NCBI GenBank assembly: GCA_039908095.1
Contig: JAMOBJ010000013.1
Span: 1 to 64,000 of the forward strand
Reading direction: 5' to 3'
DNA length: 64,000 bases
From: Nitrospirae bacterium YQR-1
GTDB taxonomy: Bacteria; Nitrospirota; Thermodesulfovibrionia; Thermodesulfovibrionales; Magnetobacteriaceae
The translations under genes were made by a program, and so were the position numbers. This document shows, one piece after another, positions 8,535 to 17,075 of the stretch. How positions within the stretch are numbered: position 1 is the first letter of the stretch; each line of letters opens with the position of its first letter. Under the pieces are notes generated by a model, which ran no database searches, had not been told where the DNA came from, and was given only the letters and a program-made list of their open reading frames with translations.

Positions 8535-9310
8535 ACCGTCACTGATATTATTATAACCGCAGCAAGAATAAATCTGTAATAAACAAACCAGTTTAACGAA
8601 AATCTCTTAAAAAAAGACAGTAGAAATTTAATTGCCAACATCCCGGAAATAAATGAGGCAAGCACACCTGAGGCAAACATGGGAAGATTAAAGTCAACAC
8701 TCTGCCCCTTTAAAATATGAATGCCGTGTAGCAGCGCAGCACCTGCCACAATCGGCGTGGAAAGTAAAAAGGAAAACCTTGCCGCATCCTGCCGTTTCAT
8801 TCCAAGAAATAAACCCATAGAAATGGTGCTCCCCGAGCGTGAAACCCCTGGAATCAGGGCAAAAGCCTGTGCAATGCCTATTAAAACGGCATCCGAAAGG
8901 CTTATCCTTTCTATTGTTTGTACTTTTATTCCAATCCGTTCGGTAATCAACATAACTATTCCCACCACTATCAGGCTAACGGCTATCACCCAGGGGGTTC
9001 TCAGTGTCGTTTCTACAAACTTATCAAGCAGCTTGCCGGCCACTGCTCCCGGTATGGTTGCTACAACAATAAACAGAAGAAGTTTTCTCTTTTGCTTTAT
9101 AATAAACATCTCCAGCCAGTCCTTAAAGAAATACACTGCAAGGGCAATCAAAGTTCCAACATGCAGGGCAATATCGAAACTGAGAGAATTCACAACGCCT
9201 TTCCATCCTAAAAACCATGGCACTAAAATCAGATGGGCAGTACTGCTTACCGGGAAAAACTCCGTTACTCCCTGCACTATTCCCAACACAACAGCATGAA
9301 ATATCTCCAC
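8519..9310 (-). CDS. uppP: Undecaprenyl-diphosphatase UppP (BacA)
   Basis: A 263-residue integral membrane phosphatase that recycles undecaprenyl pyrophosphate to the monophosphate carrier for peptidoglycan and surface polysaccharide synthesis. The family signatures are present: the (E/Q)-rich motif GVTEFFPVSSTAHL near residue 15-28 and GVSRSGSTIS near 155-164, along with about eight hydrophobic helices. Length is typical. A strong GGAGGGA lies a little upstream of the ATG. Its 3' end overlaps ftsK, giving a cell-envelope/division operon. Confidence 0.95.
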   Translation of the reverse strand: MEIFHAVVLGIVQGVTEFFPVSSTAHLILVPWFLGWKGVVNSLSFDIALHVGTLIALAVYFFKDWLEMFIIKQKRKLLLFIVVATIPGAVAGKLLDKFVETTLRTPWVIAVSLIVVGIVMLITERIGIKVQTIERISLSDAVLIGIAQAFALIPGVSRSGSTISMGLFLGMKRQDAARFSFLLSTPIVAGAALLHGIHILKGQSVDFNLPMFASGVLASFISGMLAIKFLLSFFKRFSLNWFVYYRFILAAVIIISVTVWQKS

Positions 9311-9486
9311 AACATTCCCTCCGTTTAATGATTTTCGTGTTTATGCACTTGACAAAGAAATTGATACTACATATCAAGTCAAAGGTTTACACTGTCAGTT
9401 GAACACTCTATCACTTTATGAATAAGTGCATTGAAAACTTGCTCTATTTCAGTTATGGTCAAATTGGCATTTTCAGCTCTTTAGTG

Positions 9487-10344
9487 TTATACATTTTTAC
9501 CCAAAAACTCCTTTAATTCATCCGCAGTACCGGCTTTTTTGATAAGATTTTTGAACTCCTCCAGTTTATCTACAGAATTTATAGTCCTGACCATATTCAT
9601 TAACTCAAGTCCAACTAAACCAAATTTGAGTTCAAGCCCTAACTCAATCCCCTCAAGCAATCCTTTACGCTCGCCCTCAAGCAATCCTTTACGCTCGCCC
9701 TCAAGTAATCCTTTTTGCTTACCCTCAAGTAACCCTTCCTGAAAAATTTCACTTTCTCTGACATCAATCGTTATCGGCATTTTGCTTACCTCCAGTTTTA
9801 CTTTAGTATATAGCTTTCTTAAGTCAGACAGATAGAGTAATCTCATAATATAATCCTCTCTGTCTTTTAACGGCAAAACAGATAATTTCTCTAATATTTT
9901 AGCTAAAGTAACATCCATATTGCCGGATTTGCATAATATCGCCAATACTATATCTTCAGGTTTGTTACTTTCGAGCAACTCAGAGCAGTCTATGTCTTTT
10001 ATGTTAATAATTTCAAACGAATAATTCCCAATTTTATTTTCAATGTTTAATGGTCTATCACCCACATATAAAAGTATCTGCCTTGGTAACCTATCATAAT
10101 GATGAAAAATCAGTGCATTATAAAGAAACATCCGCTTCAGCATTTTCTCAGGGTTGCTCATAATTTCTATGTGCAGAAGACTTATATCAGGCAGCTCTAT
10201 TATTAAGTCGGGCAGAAGAAGACCTACATTTGTTAATTGGTTATCAAGAAATTTTCCATTGTCAAAACCTGATAAAATCTTAAGTAACTTAACAGGTACA
10301 TTTTTCCATAAACCTTTTAACGTAATGTCAAATTTCTGATGCAT
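9487..10344 (-). CDS. Rpn-family PD-(D/E)XK nuclease (transposase-like)
   Basis: A 285-residue protein of the RpnA-E / PF12784-like group: recombination-promoting nucleases once annotated as transposases. The N-terminal nuclease core shows D (PDLIIELP), then LHIEIMS in place of E-x-K and a Y-L...Y helix. A central helical region follows (about 150-195). Residues about 200-228 are four tandem copies of an 8-residue unit (KGLLEGER type), encoded by a 24-bp direct repeat at about 9650-9740. The usual E-x-K lysine is not obvious (EIMS), so catalytic competence is uncertain. These genes are typically mobile and recently acquired. It stands alone on the minus strand. Confidence 0.7.
   Translation of the reverse strand: MHQKFDITLKGLWKNVPVKLLKILSGFDNGKFLDNQLTNVGLLLPDLIIELPDISLLHIEIMSNPEKMLKRMFLYNALIFHHYDRLPRQILLYVGDRPLNIENKIGNYSFEIINIKDIDCSELLESNKPEDIVLAILCKSGNMDVTLAKILEKLSVLPLKDREDYIMRLLYLSDLRKLYTKVKLEVSKMPITIDVRESEIFQEGLLEGKQKGLLEGERKGLLEGERKGLLEGIELGLELKFGLVGLELMNMVRTINSVDKLEEFKNLIKKAGTADELKEFLGKNV
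9650..9740. repeat. 24-bp tandem repeat inside the Rpn-type nuclease gene
   Basis: Roughly three and a half copies of a 24-bp unit (CCCTCAAGCAATCCTTTACG...) lie in frame, encoding GLLEGERK-like octads. Adjacent copies are nearly identical, which favours copy-number slippage without a frameshift. Rpn genes in other bacteria show the same kind of variable C-terminal repeats. Confidence 0.8.
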
Positions 10345-10432
10345 ATCCCTGCCTTTTTTAATGGATAAATCTAAATTAACATATATTCATGCCTTTTTAA
10401 AAGCAAATAACAACATAAAGATATACTTGATG

Positions 10433-10462
10433 TTGACAGAAATGTATTTAAAAAAGTATGGT
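10433..10462 (+). promoter_or_regulatory. Sigma-70-type promoter candidate
   Basis: TTGACA (10433-10438) and TATGGT (10457-10462) are separated by 18 bases. Transcription would start near 10470 and run into the two small reading frames at 10495 and 10551. The -10 box is only a fair match. Confidence 0.35.
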
Positions 10463-10494
10463 ATTAATTCCTTGACAACACTCAGGTGTTAAGG

Positions 10495-10736
10495 ATGGCT
10501 ATAGCTGATCTAAAAGATAATTATGAGTTTTACAAGGAAAGGTATTTAAAATGGTTACAAGAAAAGTAAAAGAGAAAAATATATCAGATTACCTTGTTGT
10601 TGAAGGTTTTAAGGAAATCGAAGCTAAAGATGAAAAACCGAGTTGGTATAACAAAGCATCTGAGAACCCTTCTTGCTTAAGTGAAATAGATAAATCCACT
10701 ATTGGCATAAAATCTTTATACACAAAAATATCATAA
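10495..10736 (+). pseudogene. Small overlapping reading frames, possible gene remnant
   Basis: Two short frames overlap here. The first (10495-10569) encodes 24 residues beginning MAIADLKDNYEFY. The second (10551-10736) encodes 61 residues beginning MVTRKVKEKNISDYL. Neither resembles a family I recognise, and the composition (charged, no membrane segment) is unremarkable. A promoter-like sequence precedes them, and a MITE begins 9 bp after the second stop. The overlap in different frames suggests either a frameshifted small gene or two fragments. Expression is unproven. Confidence 0.25.
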
Positions 10737-10744
10737 AACAGCTC

Positions 10745-10886
10745 ATACCAAGTAGCAGTCAAAAGAGTAACGAGGCGGCAAGGAGAAAGTGACACCTCCC
10801 CTTAACAGGGGATTCCCCTTTAGGGGAGACGTCAAGGAGCTTTCGACGAAGCCAACAAAGTTAATCGAATGAATGCAACTTGGTAT
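10745..10886. repeat. MITE-like element, copy B, abutting the RNase J stop codon
   Basis: A 142-bp copy with left end ATACCAAGTAGCAGTCA and right end ACTTGGTAT, containing the AGTAACGAGGCGGCAAGGAG block, the GGGGATTCCCCTTTAGGGGA hairpin and AAGCCAACAAAGTTAATCGA. Its last base (T10886) is the last base of the RNase J TGA stop (10888-10886 read on the minus strand). The insertion therefore completes that gene's end. Confidence 0.8.
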
Positions 10887-12547
10887 CAGGCTTCCACAAT
10901 GACCGGCATAATTATCGGCCTCTTTTCAGTCCTGTTTCTTATAAGTTTCCTCAACACGCTGTGTACTTTTGCCGACACATTGGATACATTTTTTTCAAAG
11001 GACTCATCAAGATTGGTAAAAGCCTCAACAATGGAAGCCCTTGCCTCATTAATAAGTTCATTTGAAGAGCACTCAAAGACAAAACCACGTGTTATTATAT
11101 CAGGGCCGGAAACTATCGTTCCATCCTCTTTGGCAATAGTCATCAGCACTATAACAAAACCGTCCTGAGCAAGACGTCTCCTCTCCTTAAGTACTATGTC
11201 GTCTATATCGCAGAGTTTTTTGCCCTCAATATAAACCCTGCCGGCAGAGACCCTGCCGGTATGAGTACATCCCTCCTCAGTGATTTCCAGCACGTTGCCG
11301 TTGGAAAGTATGAGTATGTTTTCTCCGGCAATACCAAGAGTTCCGGCTAACCATGCGTGACGGTGAAGGTGTCTGTACTCACCGTGGACAGGTACAAAGT
11401 ACTTTGGTTTAATGATATTGAGCATAAGTTTAAGCTCCTCAGCCGATGCATGTCCCGAGACATGTACTTTGGCCACTTTCTCATATATTACGTCGGCTCC
11501 GGTCTTAAACAGTTGATTGATTATTTTACCAACAGCCCTTTCATTGCCGGGGATAGCTTTTGCCGAGATTATAACAGTGTCTCCGGTTTTGACTTTTATC
11601 TGTTTATGCTCATTGAGCGCAATTCGTGTCAACACGCTCATGGGCTCCCCCTGACTTCCTGTTGTAATGATAACAGTCTCAAGGGGGTCAAGTTTTTTAA
11701 TATCATCAACCCTCATACATGTCTCAGCCGGAATTTTCAGATATCCCAAATCCATTGCAATACGAATATTTGAAACAATACTTCTGCCGCAGAGAACCAC
11801 CTTTTTCCCAAACGCAACGGCAACATCAACCACCTGCTGAATTCTGTGTATGTTTGAAGCAAAAGTCGCTACAATTATCCGGCCCCCGGCCTTTGCGAAG
11901 ATATCATCAAAAGCCGCCCTCACTGTTGTTTCCGAGGGGGTAAAACCACTGCGTTCGGCATTTGTGCTGTCAGACATCATAAGTAAAACACCACGCTCAC
12001 CATACCATGCAAATCTTGATATATCCATAAACTCTCCATCCACAGGGTTTGAATCGAACTTGAAATCACCCGTGTGAATCACTGTGCCGTATGGGGTCTC
12101 TATCGCAAGCCCGACTCCATCGGCTATGCTGTGGGATACCCTAATGAACTCTACTGTAATGCTGCCTAGGTCTATCCTGTCTCGTGGTTTAATTATTATA
12201 AATAACAAGTCTTTTATATTGTATTCCTTAAGTTTTTCTTTAATTAATCCTATGGTCAGAAGGGTACCGTAAACCGGCACATCGGGGCCTAGGTCCCTCA
12301 GAAGAAACGGCAGCGCCCCTGTGTGGTCCTCATGTCCGTGGGTTATGATGATTCCCTTAAGTTTTTCTTTTTTTTCTAAAATATATGAGTAGTCAGGGAT
12401 AACGAAATCGACACCCAACATACTTTCCTCAGGAAACATCAGACCGGAGTCCACCACTATGAGAGAATCTTCCGTCTCTAAGACGGACATGTTCATGCCG
12501 ATTTCCTCTACACCACCCAGAGGAATTATTAAAAGCCCAGAGGTCAG
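10886..12547 (-). CDS. rnj: Ribonuclease J (metallo-beta-lactamase/beta-CASP)
   Basis: A 5'-exo/endoribonuclease of mRNA decay and rRNA maturation. Zinc ligands and landmarks visible: HGHEDHTGAL, SHSIADG, HTGDFKFD, SDSTNAERSGFT, GSQGEPMS and VSGHAS, ending in a typical C-terminal domain. The first ATG (12496) would cut off the conserved first strand. Upstream, in frame and without a stop, lie residues LLIIPLGGVEEIG, exactly the family N-terminus. The only start with a Shine-Dalgarno site (GGAG at 12557-12554, 6-base spacing) is CTG at 12547, giving 553 residues beginning MTSGLLIIPLGG. Last gene of the DHS-like/argD/argF operon, 14 bp after argF. Its stop codon is completed by a MITE. Function firm; the CTG start is my inference. 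Confidence 0.88.
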   Translation of the reverse strand: MTSGLLIIPLGGVEEIGMNMSVLETEDSLIVVDSGLMFPEESMLGVDFVIPDYSYILEKKEKLKGIIITHGHEDHTGALPFLLRDLGPDVPVYGTLLTIGLIKEKLKEYNIKDLLFIIIKPRDRIDLGSITVEFIRVSHSIADGVGLAIETPYGTVIHTGDFKFDSNPVDGEFMDISRFAWYGERGVLLMMSDSTNAERSGFTPSETTVRAAFDDIFAKAGGRIIVATFASNIHRIQQVVDVAVAFGKKVVLCGRSIVSNIRIAMDLGYLKIPAETCMRVDDIKKLDPLETVIITTGSQGEPMSVLTRIALNEHKQIKVKTGDTVIISAKAIPGNERAVGKIINQLFKTGADVIYEKVAKVHVSGHASAEELKLMLNIIKPKYFVPVHGEYRHLHRHAWLAGTLGIAGENILILSNGNVLEITEEGCTHTGRVSAGRVYIEGKKLCDIDDIVLKERRRLAQDGFVIVLMTIAKEDGTIVSGPDIITRGFVFECSSNELINEARASIVEAFTNLDESFEKNVSNVSAKVHSVLRKLIRNRTEKRPIIMPVIVEA

Positions 12548-12553
12548 TTATAA

Positions 12554-12557
12554 CTCC
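12554..12557 (-). promoter_or_regulatory. Ribosome binding site that points to a CTG start for RNase J
   Basis: GGAG on the minus strand is 6 bases before CTG 12547-12545. A TAA stop in the same frame lies directly upstream of that CTG. There is no ATG, GTG or TTG between that stop and the internal ATG at 12496. Confidence 0.5.
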
Positions 12558-12561
12558 AAAG

Positions 12562-13467
12562 CTATGTAATCAACATCTCTAAAAGAGCCTTTTGCGTATG
12601 CAATCTGTTTTCAGCCTGATCAAACACAGCACTGTATGGACCCTCTATGACGCTGCCGGTTATTTCCTCCTCCCTGTGGGCAGGTAAACAATGCAAGACG
12701 GTTACATCCGGTTTTGCGTTTTTTAAAAGGGCGTCATTAATCTGAAAAGGTCTTAATGCCTCCTTCTTTTTTTGCTGATCAGCTCTATCTCCCATGCTTA
12801 TCCACACATCAGTATATACAACATCTGCTTGTTTTACGGCTTTAAGCGGGTCATTGAATATTTCTATACCATGGCAGCCAAACTCACGGACTCTTTTCAT
12901 TATGGACTCTTCAGGCTCATAACCTTTAGGACAGGCTATGGAAAGTGGGATTCCCATTATTGCGGATGCTTCAATCAGAGAGTTTGTGACATTGTTACAG
13001 TCGCCCAGATAGGTTAACTTAACACCTTTCAATGTGCCCTTCTTTTCCTTGATGGTAAGTAAATCAGCCAGTGCCTGACATGGATGATGGCTGTCGCTTA
13101 GGCCGTTTATTACCGGAATTGTACAATTCCTTGCAAACTCCTCAAGTATTGCCTGTCCATATGTGCGTATAACAAGTCCGTCAAAGTAGCGTGAAAGCAC
13201 CCGTGCAGTGTCGGAAATTGTTTCACCTCTTCCCATTTGGCTGTCGGAGGAGTGCATATAAACCGGATATCCTCCAAGCTGATATATGCCGACCTCAAAG
13301 GAAACACGTGTACGGGTTGAGGACTTTTCAAACAGCAGTCCTATGCTTTTACCGGTAAGGGGCTTGCCGTTTTTAGGTTTTGCAGTTTTAAAACCTGCGG
13401 AGCGCAAAAGTAAAGCCTCAATTTCGTCCTTTGACAGTTCCCATAGAGTTAAAAAGTCTCTTTTCAT
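12562..13467 (-). CDS. argF: Ornithine carbamoyltransferase
   Basis: A 301-residue cytoplasmic enzyme making citrulline from ornithine and carbamoyl phosphate in arginine biosynthesis. Carbamoyl-phosphate loop STRTR (50-54), HPCQALAD, the ornithine-binding region and HCLPAHREEE are all present, and the length is standard. ATG 13467 overlaps the argD stop by 4 bases (ATGA), so the genes are translationally coupled. The frame ends 14 bp before the RNase J start, and the two are probably cotranscribed. Confidence 0.96.
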   Translation of the reverse strand: MKRDFLTLWELSKDEIEALLLRSAGFKTAKPKNGKPLTGKSIGLLFEKSSTRTRVSFEVGIYQLGGYPVYMHSSDSQMGRGETISDTARVLSRYFDGLVIRTYGQAILEEFARNCTIPVINGLSDSHHPCQALADLLTIKEKKGTLKGVKLTYLGDCNNVTNSLIEASAIMGIPLSIACPKGYEPEESIMKRVREFGCHGIEIFNDPLKAVKQADVVYTDVWISMGDRADQQKKKEALRPFQINDALLKNAKPDVTVLHCLPAHREEEITGSVIEGPYSAVFDQAENRLHTQKALLEMLIT

Positions 13468-14663
13468 GATAACCTCGCCAAAACCTCACTCAGTACGGTT
13501 ATGAGTTTGTCTATGTCCTCTTCTTTTACAATTAGCGGAGGGCAAAAACGAAGCGTATTGCCGGCGGTACAGTTAATCAGAAAACCTCTTTCAAAACACG
13601 CCTGCACCACCTGACTGCATTCCCGGGTAAGTTCCATGCCCAGCAGCAGCCCCTTGCCCCTTACATCAAGTATTACATTAGGAAATTGCTCTTTTAACTT
13701 TAAAAGTGAGTTTCTGAGGTACTCACCGAGACGTTTACACTCGTTAAGCATAATGCTGTCCTCAAGGAGAGCCTCAAGGGTTGCTAGGGACGCTGCACAT
13801 GACAGAGGGTTACCACCAAAAGTTGAGGCATGGCTGCCGTACTCAAAAGCTTTAGCCACATCATCGGAGGCAAGGCAGGCTCCTATGGGAATACCCCCTC
13901 CTAGAGCCTTGGCAAGTGTCATGATGTCAGGTTCTATATCATAGTGTTCATAAGCAAATAACTTACCTGTCCTTCCCATACCGGTTTGAACCTCATCAAA
14001 AATCAGGAGAACTCCTTTTTCAGTACAAAGTGTCCGAAGTTTTTTCAGATACTCCTCATCTGCCACATGCACACCGCCCTCGCCCTGAATCGGCTCCAAC
14101 ATCACGGCACAGGTGTTTTCGTCAATTGCATCTTCCATGGAGTGGAAATCGTTAAATGGAACATATCTAAAACCCGGCACAAGGGGTTCAAATCCCTTTT
14201 GAAATTTAGGCTGTCCGGTAGCCGTTATGGTGGCAAGAGTTCTGCCGTGAAATGAATTAACAGCGGTTATGATGTTTACGCAGTGCTCTCCGTGGTGTGC
14301 TTTAGCGTACTTTCTGGCTAACTTAATAGCAGCCTCATTAGCCTCCGCCCCTGAGTTACAAAAAAACACTCTGTCGGCAAATGAGTGTTTAATCAGAAGC
14401 CGGGCTAGTTTTATCTGCACATCATTATGGTAAAAATTCGATACGTGCATCAGACGTTGTGCTTGTTTCTGAATAGCCACGACAATCTTAGGATGACAGT
14501 GGCCTAAGACATTGACGGCTATACCGGCAAGAAAGTCAACGTACTCTTTTCCGTCAACGCTCCACAGGCGCATATCCCTGCCCTTTGAAAACACTACTGG
14601 AAAGCGTTTATAAGTTTCCATTACATACAGTGAGGACTCATCCAACATTTTTTTTATTTCCAT
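13464..14663 (-). CDS. argD: Acetylornithine aminotransferase
   Basis: A 399-residue class III PLP-dependent transaminase converting N-acetylglutamate semialdehyde to N-acetylornithine, and possibly also acting in lysine synthesis. Motifs: CNSGAEANEAA, FHGRTL, IFDEVQTGMGRTG, the PLP lysine in TLAKALGGGIPIGA, and STFGGNPL. Length and pattern are typical of ArgD rather than of 4-aminobutyrate transaminases, and coupling to argF supports the arginine role. It lies 31 bp downstream of the DHS-like gene. Confidence 0.95.
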   Translation of the reverse strand: MEIKKMLDESSLYVMETYKRFPVVFSKGRDMRLWSVDGKEYVDFLAGIAVNVLGHCHPKIVVAIQKQAQRLMHVSNFYHNDVQIKLARLLIKHSFADRVFFCNSGAEANEAAIKLARKYAKAHHGEHCVNIITAVNSFHGRTLATITATGQPKFQKGFEPLVPGFRYVPFNDFHSMEDAIDENTCAVMLEPIQGEGGVHVADEEYLKKLRTLCTEKGVLLIFDEVQTGMGRTGKLFAYEHYDIEPDIMTLAKALGGGIPIGACLASDDVAKAFEYGSHASTFGGNPLSCAASLATLEALLEDSIMLNECKRLGEYLRNSLLKLKEQFPNVILDVRGKGLLLGMELTRECSQVVQACFERGFLINCTAGNTLRFCPPLIVKEEDIDKLITVLSEVLARLS

Positions 14664-14694
14664 AAAACCTAAAGCTCCTATTTAATAAATAAAT

Positions 14695-15657
14695 CTAAGT
14701 GGTTGATAATTCCACTTTTTTATCAAGCACTGCCGCCGCTAAAAGCGGAAACATCAGCTCATGATGTCCTATAAGGCTTATGGCCTTACCGCCTTTGGCG
14801 GTCGGCCTCCTAAGGACATTTTCATGAGCTCTGTAGTGCCTTATGAAGTCCATATTTAAAGCTGTAAAGTTATCAATCCGGCTTCCGGTATTTCTTGCCA
14901 GCGTCAGTGCCTTTAAAAACACCTCCGGTATTAAAACAGCGGAGCCGAGATTTATAAACACCCCATGTTCAAGCTCTGATACCATGGAAGTTAAGGTCTT
15001 GAAATCTCTGAGGCTGCCCTCGCCGATTTTGGCTCCGTCGGCCTCAGGGTGCATGTGGATTATGTCTGTACCGATGGCAACGTGGACTGTTATTGGAATC
15101 TGTTTACGATAACAGGCGGCAAAAATACTGTTCTCTCCTGCGTAGCGCATTGTTGTATCTGAGCTAATGAAACTGCCTATAGCGTATCCTAAACCGAGCC
15201 CCTCAGCAACCCCCCTGTTGATGGCTTCATTTAAAAACACTCCGGTTTCATAAGCCATCCCGAAGCTGCCGTCGTTGAGCTGCTCTAAAACGTCCTCAGA
15301 GGTATAACCAAGGTAAGACAATTCAAAATCATGCACAATGGAAGCGCCGTTTGTAGCAACGCCTGTAATGATACCCTCGTTTATAAGATTTATAATAATC
15401 GGGCACAAGCCGACTTTGATGGGGTGTGCGCCCATTGCCAGTATTACGGTGTCACCTCTGCTGTGTGCCTCTGCTATGGCACTTACGGCTGAGTTGAAAT
15501 CGGAGGCGGCTAAGATATTGGGAAGGCTGCCAAGGAAATCCCTGAAGCTGCCGCCTTCAATATATGGTTTTGCAGTTTGAGAGACTTCTACCTTGCTTTT
15601 CCTCTCAGAGAGGCGGTATCTCGTTACATTTGTAAAATCCCGGATTTTACTTTTCAT
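14695..15657 (-). CDS. Deoxyhypusine-synthase-like (DHS-fold) protein of unknown function
   Basis: I chose ATG 15657 because AAGG lies 6 bases upstream; an in-frame ATG at 15675 has no such site. The 320-residue product (starting MKSKIRDF) shows a Rossmann-like region rich in conserved blocks: VILAMGAHPIKVGL, GVATNGASIVHDFEL, DGSFGMAYETG and HVAIGTDIIHMHPEADG. These resemble the DHS-like NAD-binding superfamily found in bacteria without eIF5A. The canonical DHS active-site lysine context is not evident, so hypusine synthesis is not claimed. It is the first gene of an operon with argD, argF and rnj, so a role near arginine or polyamine metabolism is possible. Confidence 0.55.
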   Translation of the reverse strand: MKSKIRDFTNVTRYRLSERKSKVEVSQTAKPYIEGGSFRDFLGSLPNILAASDFNSAVSAIAEAHSRGDTVILAMGAHPIKVGLCPIIINLINEGIITGVATNGASIVHDFELSYLGYTSEDVLEQLNDGSFGMAYETGVFLNEAINRGVAEGLGLGYAIGSFISSDTTMRYAGENSIFAACYRKQIPITVHVAIGTDIIHMHPEADGAKIGEGSLRDFKTLTSMVSELEHGVFINLGSAVLIPEVFLKALTLARNTGSRIDNFTALNMDFIRHYRAHENVLRRPTAKGGKAISLIGHHELMFPLLAAAVLDKKVELSTT

Positions 15658-15776
15658 TTCAAGCCTTTTCCACATCTGTCTTTAAACATAGCCTTGAAAT
15701 TCTAACATAAAACCCTTAAAATATCCCATTAAATTTTGTTGTTTATATACTGTGGAGGGTAGAAACCTTTGGAGTA

Positions 15777-16913
15777 CTACAACAAAGCCAGTAGGTACTT
15801 TCCATATCTGAATGCAAGAGAGACATTTTCCTCAAGCTCATGAATAGTTTTAAGAAACTCAAAGGACTGCTCCATCGTTTGCATTCCCAGTGAGGTGCCC
15901 TTTCCAACCTCTTTGTTGATCTTATCCAGCTGGTTTGTTCGTATCAACTCGGAGATTTTCTTAGTGTTGTGCAGGATTTCCATAGCCGGAACTGTTCCCT
16001 TAAAATCCTTAAGAGGCAGAAGATGCTGCCAAATGATTGATCTTAGCACCCGTGAGAGCTGATATCTGGCATATCGCTGCTCGCTTTCCGTGTAAAAATT
16101 CAGCATTCTGAATATCGCCTCCCCTGAACCCCCAAATGTCCGCATCACAGCTATTACCAAAGTCCCTGCCTCTGCAGCATTCATGGCAAGATTCAAGGCA
16201 TCTTTACACTGTATATCGGTTAGCACTATCACGTCTGCCTTACTTCTTATGGCGGCATTTACAGCTGTTGCAAAGTCTCTGGTGTGAACTCCCACCTGAC
16301 GCTGATCCAGCAGTGAGGACTGGTTGGCATGATGATACTCGATTATGTCTTCTATGGTAATAATGTATTTCTTCTTATTAATATTTATGTGCTCAATTAA
16401 GGATGCCAAAGTGGTGGATTTCCCCGATCTTGCCTCACCGGTTATAAGAACAAAACCGTCATCCAACTCTGCAATTTTCTCAAGTGATTCCTTTGGGCCT
16501 AATTCCTGAAAGTCTGGTATCGTGCGTGGAATTATCCGGCATGCAGCCCCGATGCCATCCTGAGCATGATAGAGATTAATCCTTATACTTCCTGTATGGT
16601 CGCTTACATACATCAGCTCCATGTCTAACTGCTTTTCAAATTGTTCTATCTGGTTTTTATCCAAAATCCCATATATGAGACGTTTGAGTTCCTCAGGCCG
16701 GTAAAAGGGGCTCTCCAGTAGCTTATGAAATTTCCCGTGGCGCTTTAGCACTGGACATTCATCAACAGAGAAATATATATCTGAGGCGTTTATCTCACGT
16801 GCCGCTATAAAGTAGTTTATAATTTCCGGCACGTCGGTCTTCGGTTTTTTTATAGCCTCAATTTTATATATAAACTCGTCCTCTAACTGTTGATTTTTAT
16901 CTAAATCATCCAT
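15777..16913 (-). CDS. PilT-like secretion/retraction ATPase with degenerate catalytic boxes
   Basis: A 378-residue protein with the PilT/PilU two-domain architecture: N-terminal PAS-like region (about 25-130) and RecA-like core. Walker A GEARSGKST (159-167) and the Asp box TIEDIIEYHH (187-195) are intact. The Walker B, normally P-D-x-x-x-x-G-E-x-R-D, is ADVIVLTDIQC (227-237), with Asp for the catalytic Glu and no Arg. The His box, normally TGHLV..LHT, is AGTLVIAVMRT and lacks its His. It may bind ATP but hydrolyse it weakly. No pilin or pilus genes are nearby. It lies downstream of a second, more degenerate paralogue and the HMA_2/P-type ATPase operon, separated by a repeat, so it probably belongs to that locus. 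Confidence 0.75.
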   Translation of the reverse strand: MDDLDKNQQLEDEFIYKIEAIKKPKTDVPEIINYFIAAREINASDIYFSVDECPVLKRHGKFHKLLESPFYRPEELKRLIYGILDKNQIEQFEKQLDMELMYVSDHTGSIRINLYHAQDGIGAACRIIPRTIPDFQELGPKESLEKIAELDDGFVLITGEARSGKSTTLASLIEHININKKKYIITIEDIIEYHHANQSSLLDQRQVGVHTRDFATAVNAAIRSKADVIVLTDIQCKDALNLAMNAAEAGTLVIAVMRTFGGSGEAIFRMLNFYTESEQRYARYQLSRVLRSIIWQHLLPLKDFKGTVPAMEILHNTKKISELIRTNQLDKINKEVGKGTSLGMQTMEQSFEFLKTIHELEENVSLAFRYGKYLLALL

Positions 16914-16938
16914 TTAATTAACCCCCATTTTTTATATT

Positions 16939-17075
16939 AAGTTGCATTTAGAAATAAACACAGGCGGCTGGGAATAAGCGACGCCTCCCCTCACAGGGGA
17001 TTCCCCTTTAGGGGAGACGCCCCGGAGCTTGTGACGAAGCCAACAAAGTTAGACGATTGAAGGCGGCTTCGTATC
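16939..17075. repeat. MITE-like element, copy C (diverged ends)
   Basis: The core GGCGGCTGGGAATAAGCGAC, the GGGGATTCCCCTTTAGGGGA hairpin and AAGCCAACAAAGTTAGACGA match other copies. The ends (AAGTTGCATTTAG... and ...GGCTTCGTATC) have drifted. The right end runs into the stop codon of the 17074-18159 gene. It separates the two PilT-like genes. Confidence 0.65.

Noticed and set aside
9650..9740. CRISPR-like short repeats
   Set aside because: The repeats are adjacent without unique spacers, in frame inside the Rpn-type nuclease gene, and encode protein octads.
14695..15657. Genuine deoxyhypusine synthase
   Set aside because: The typical active-site lysine context is not evident and bacteria generally lack eIF5A.
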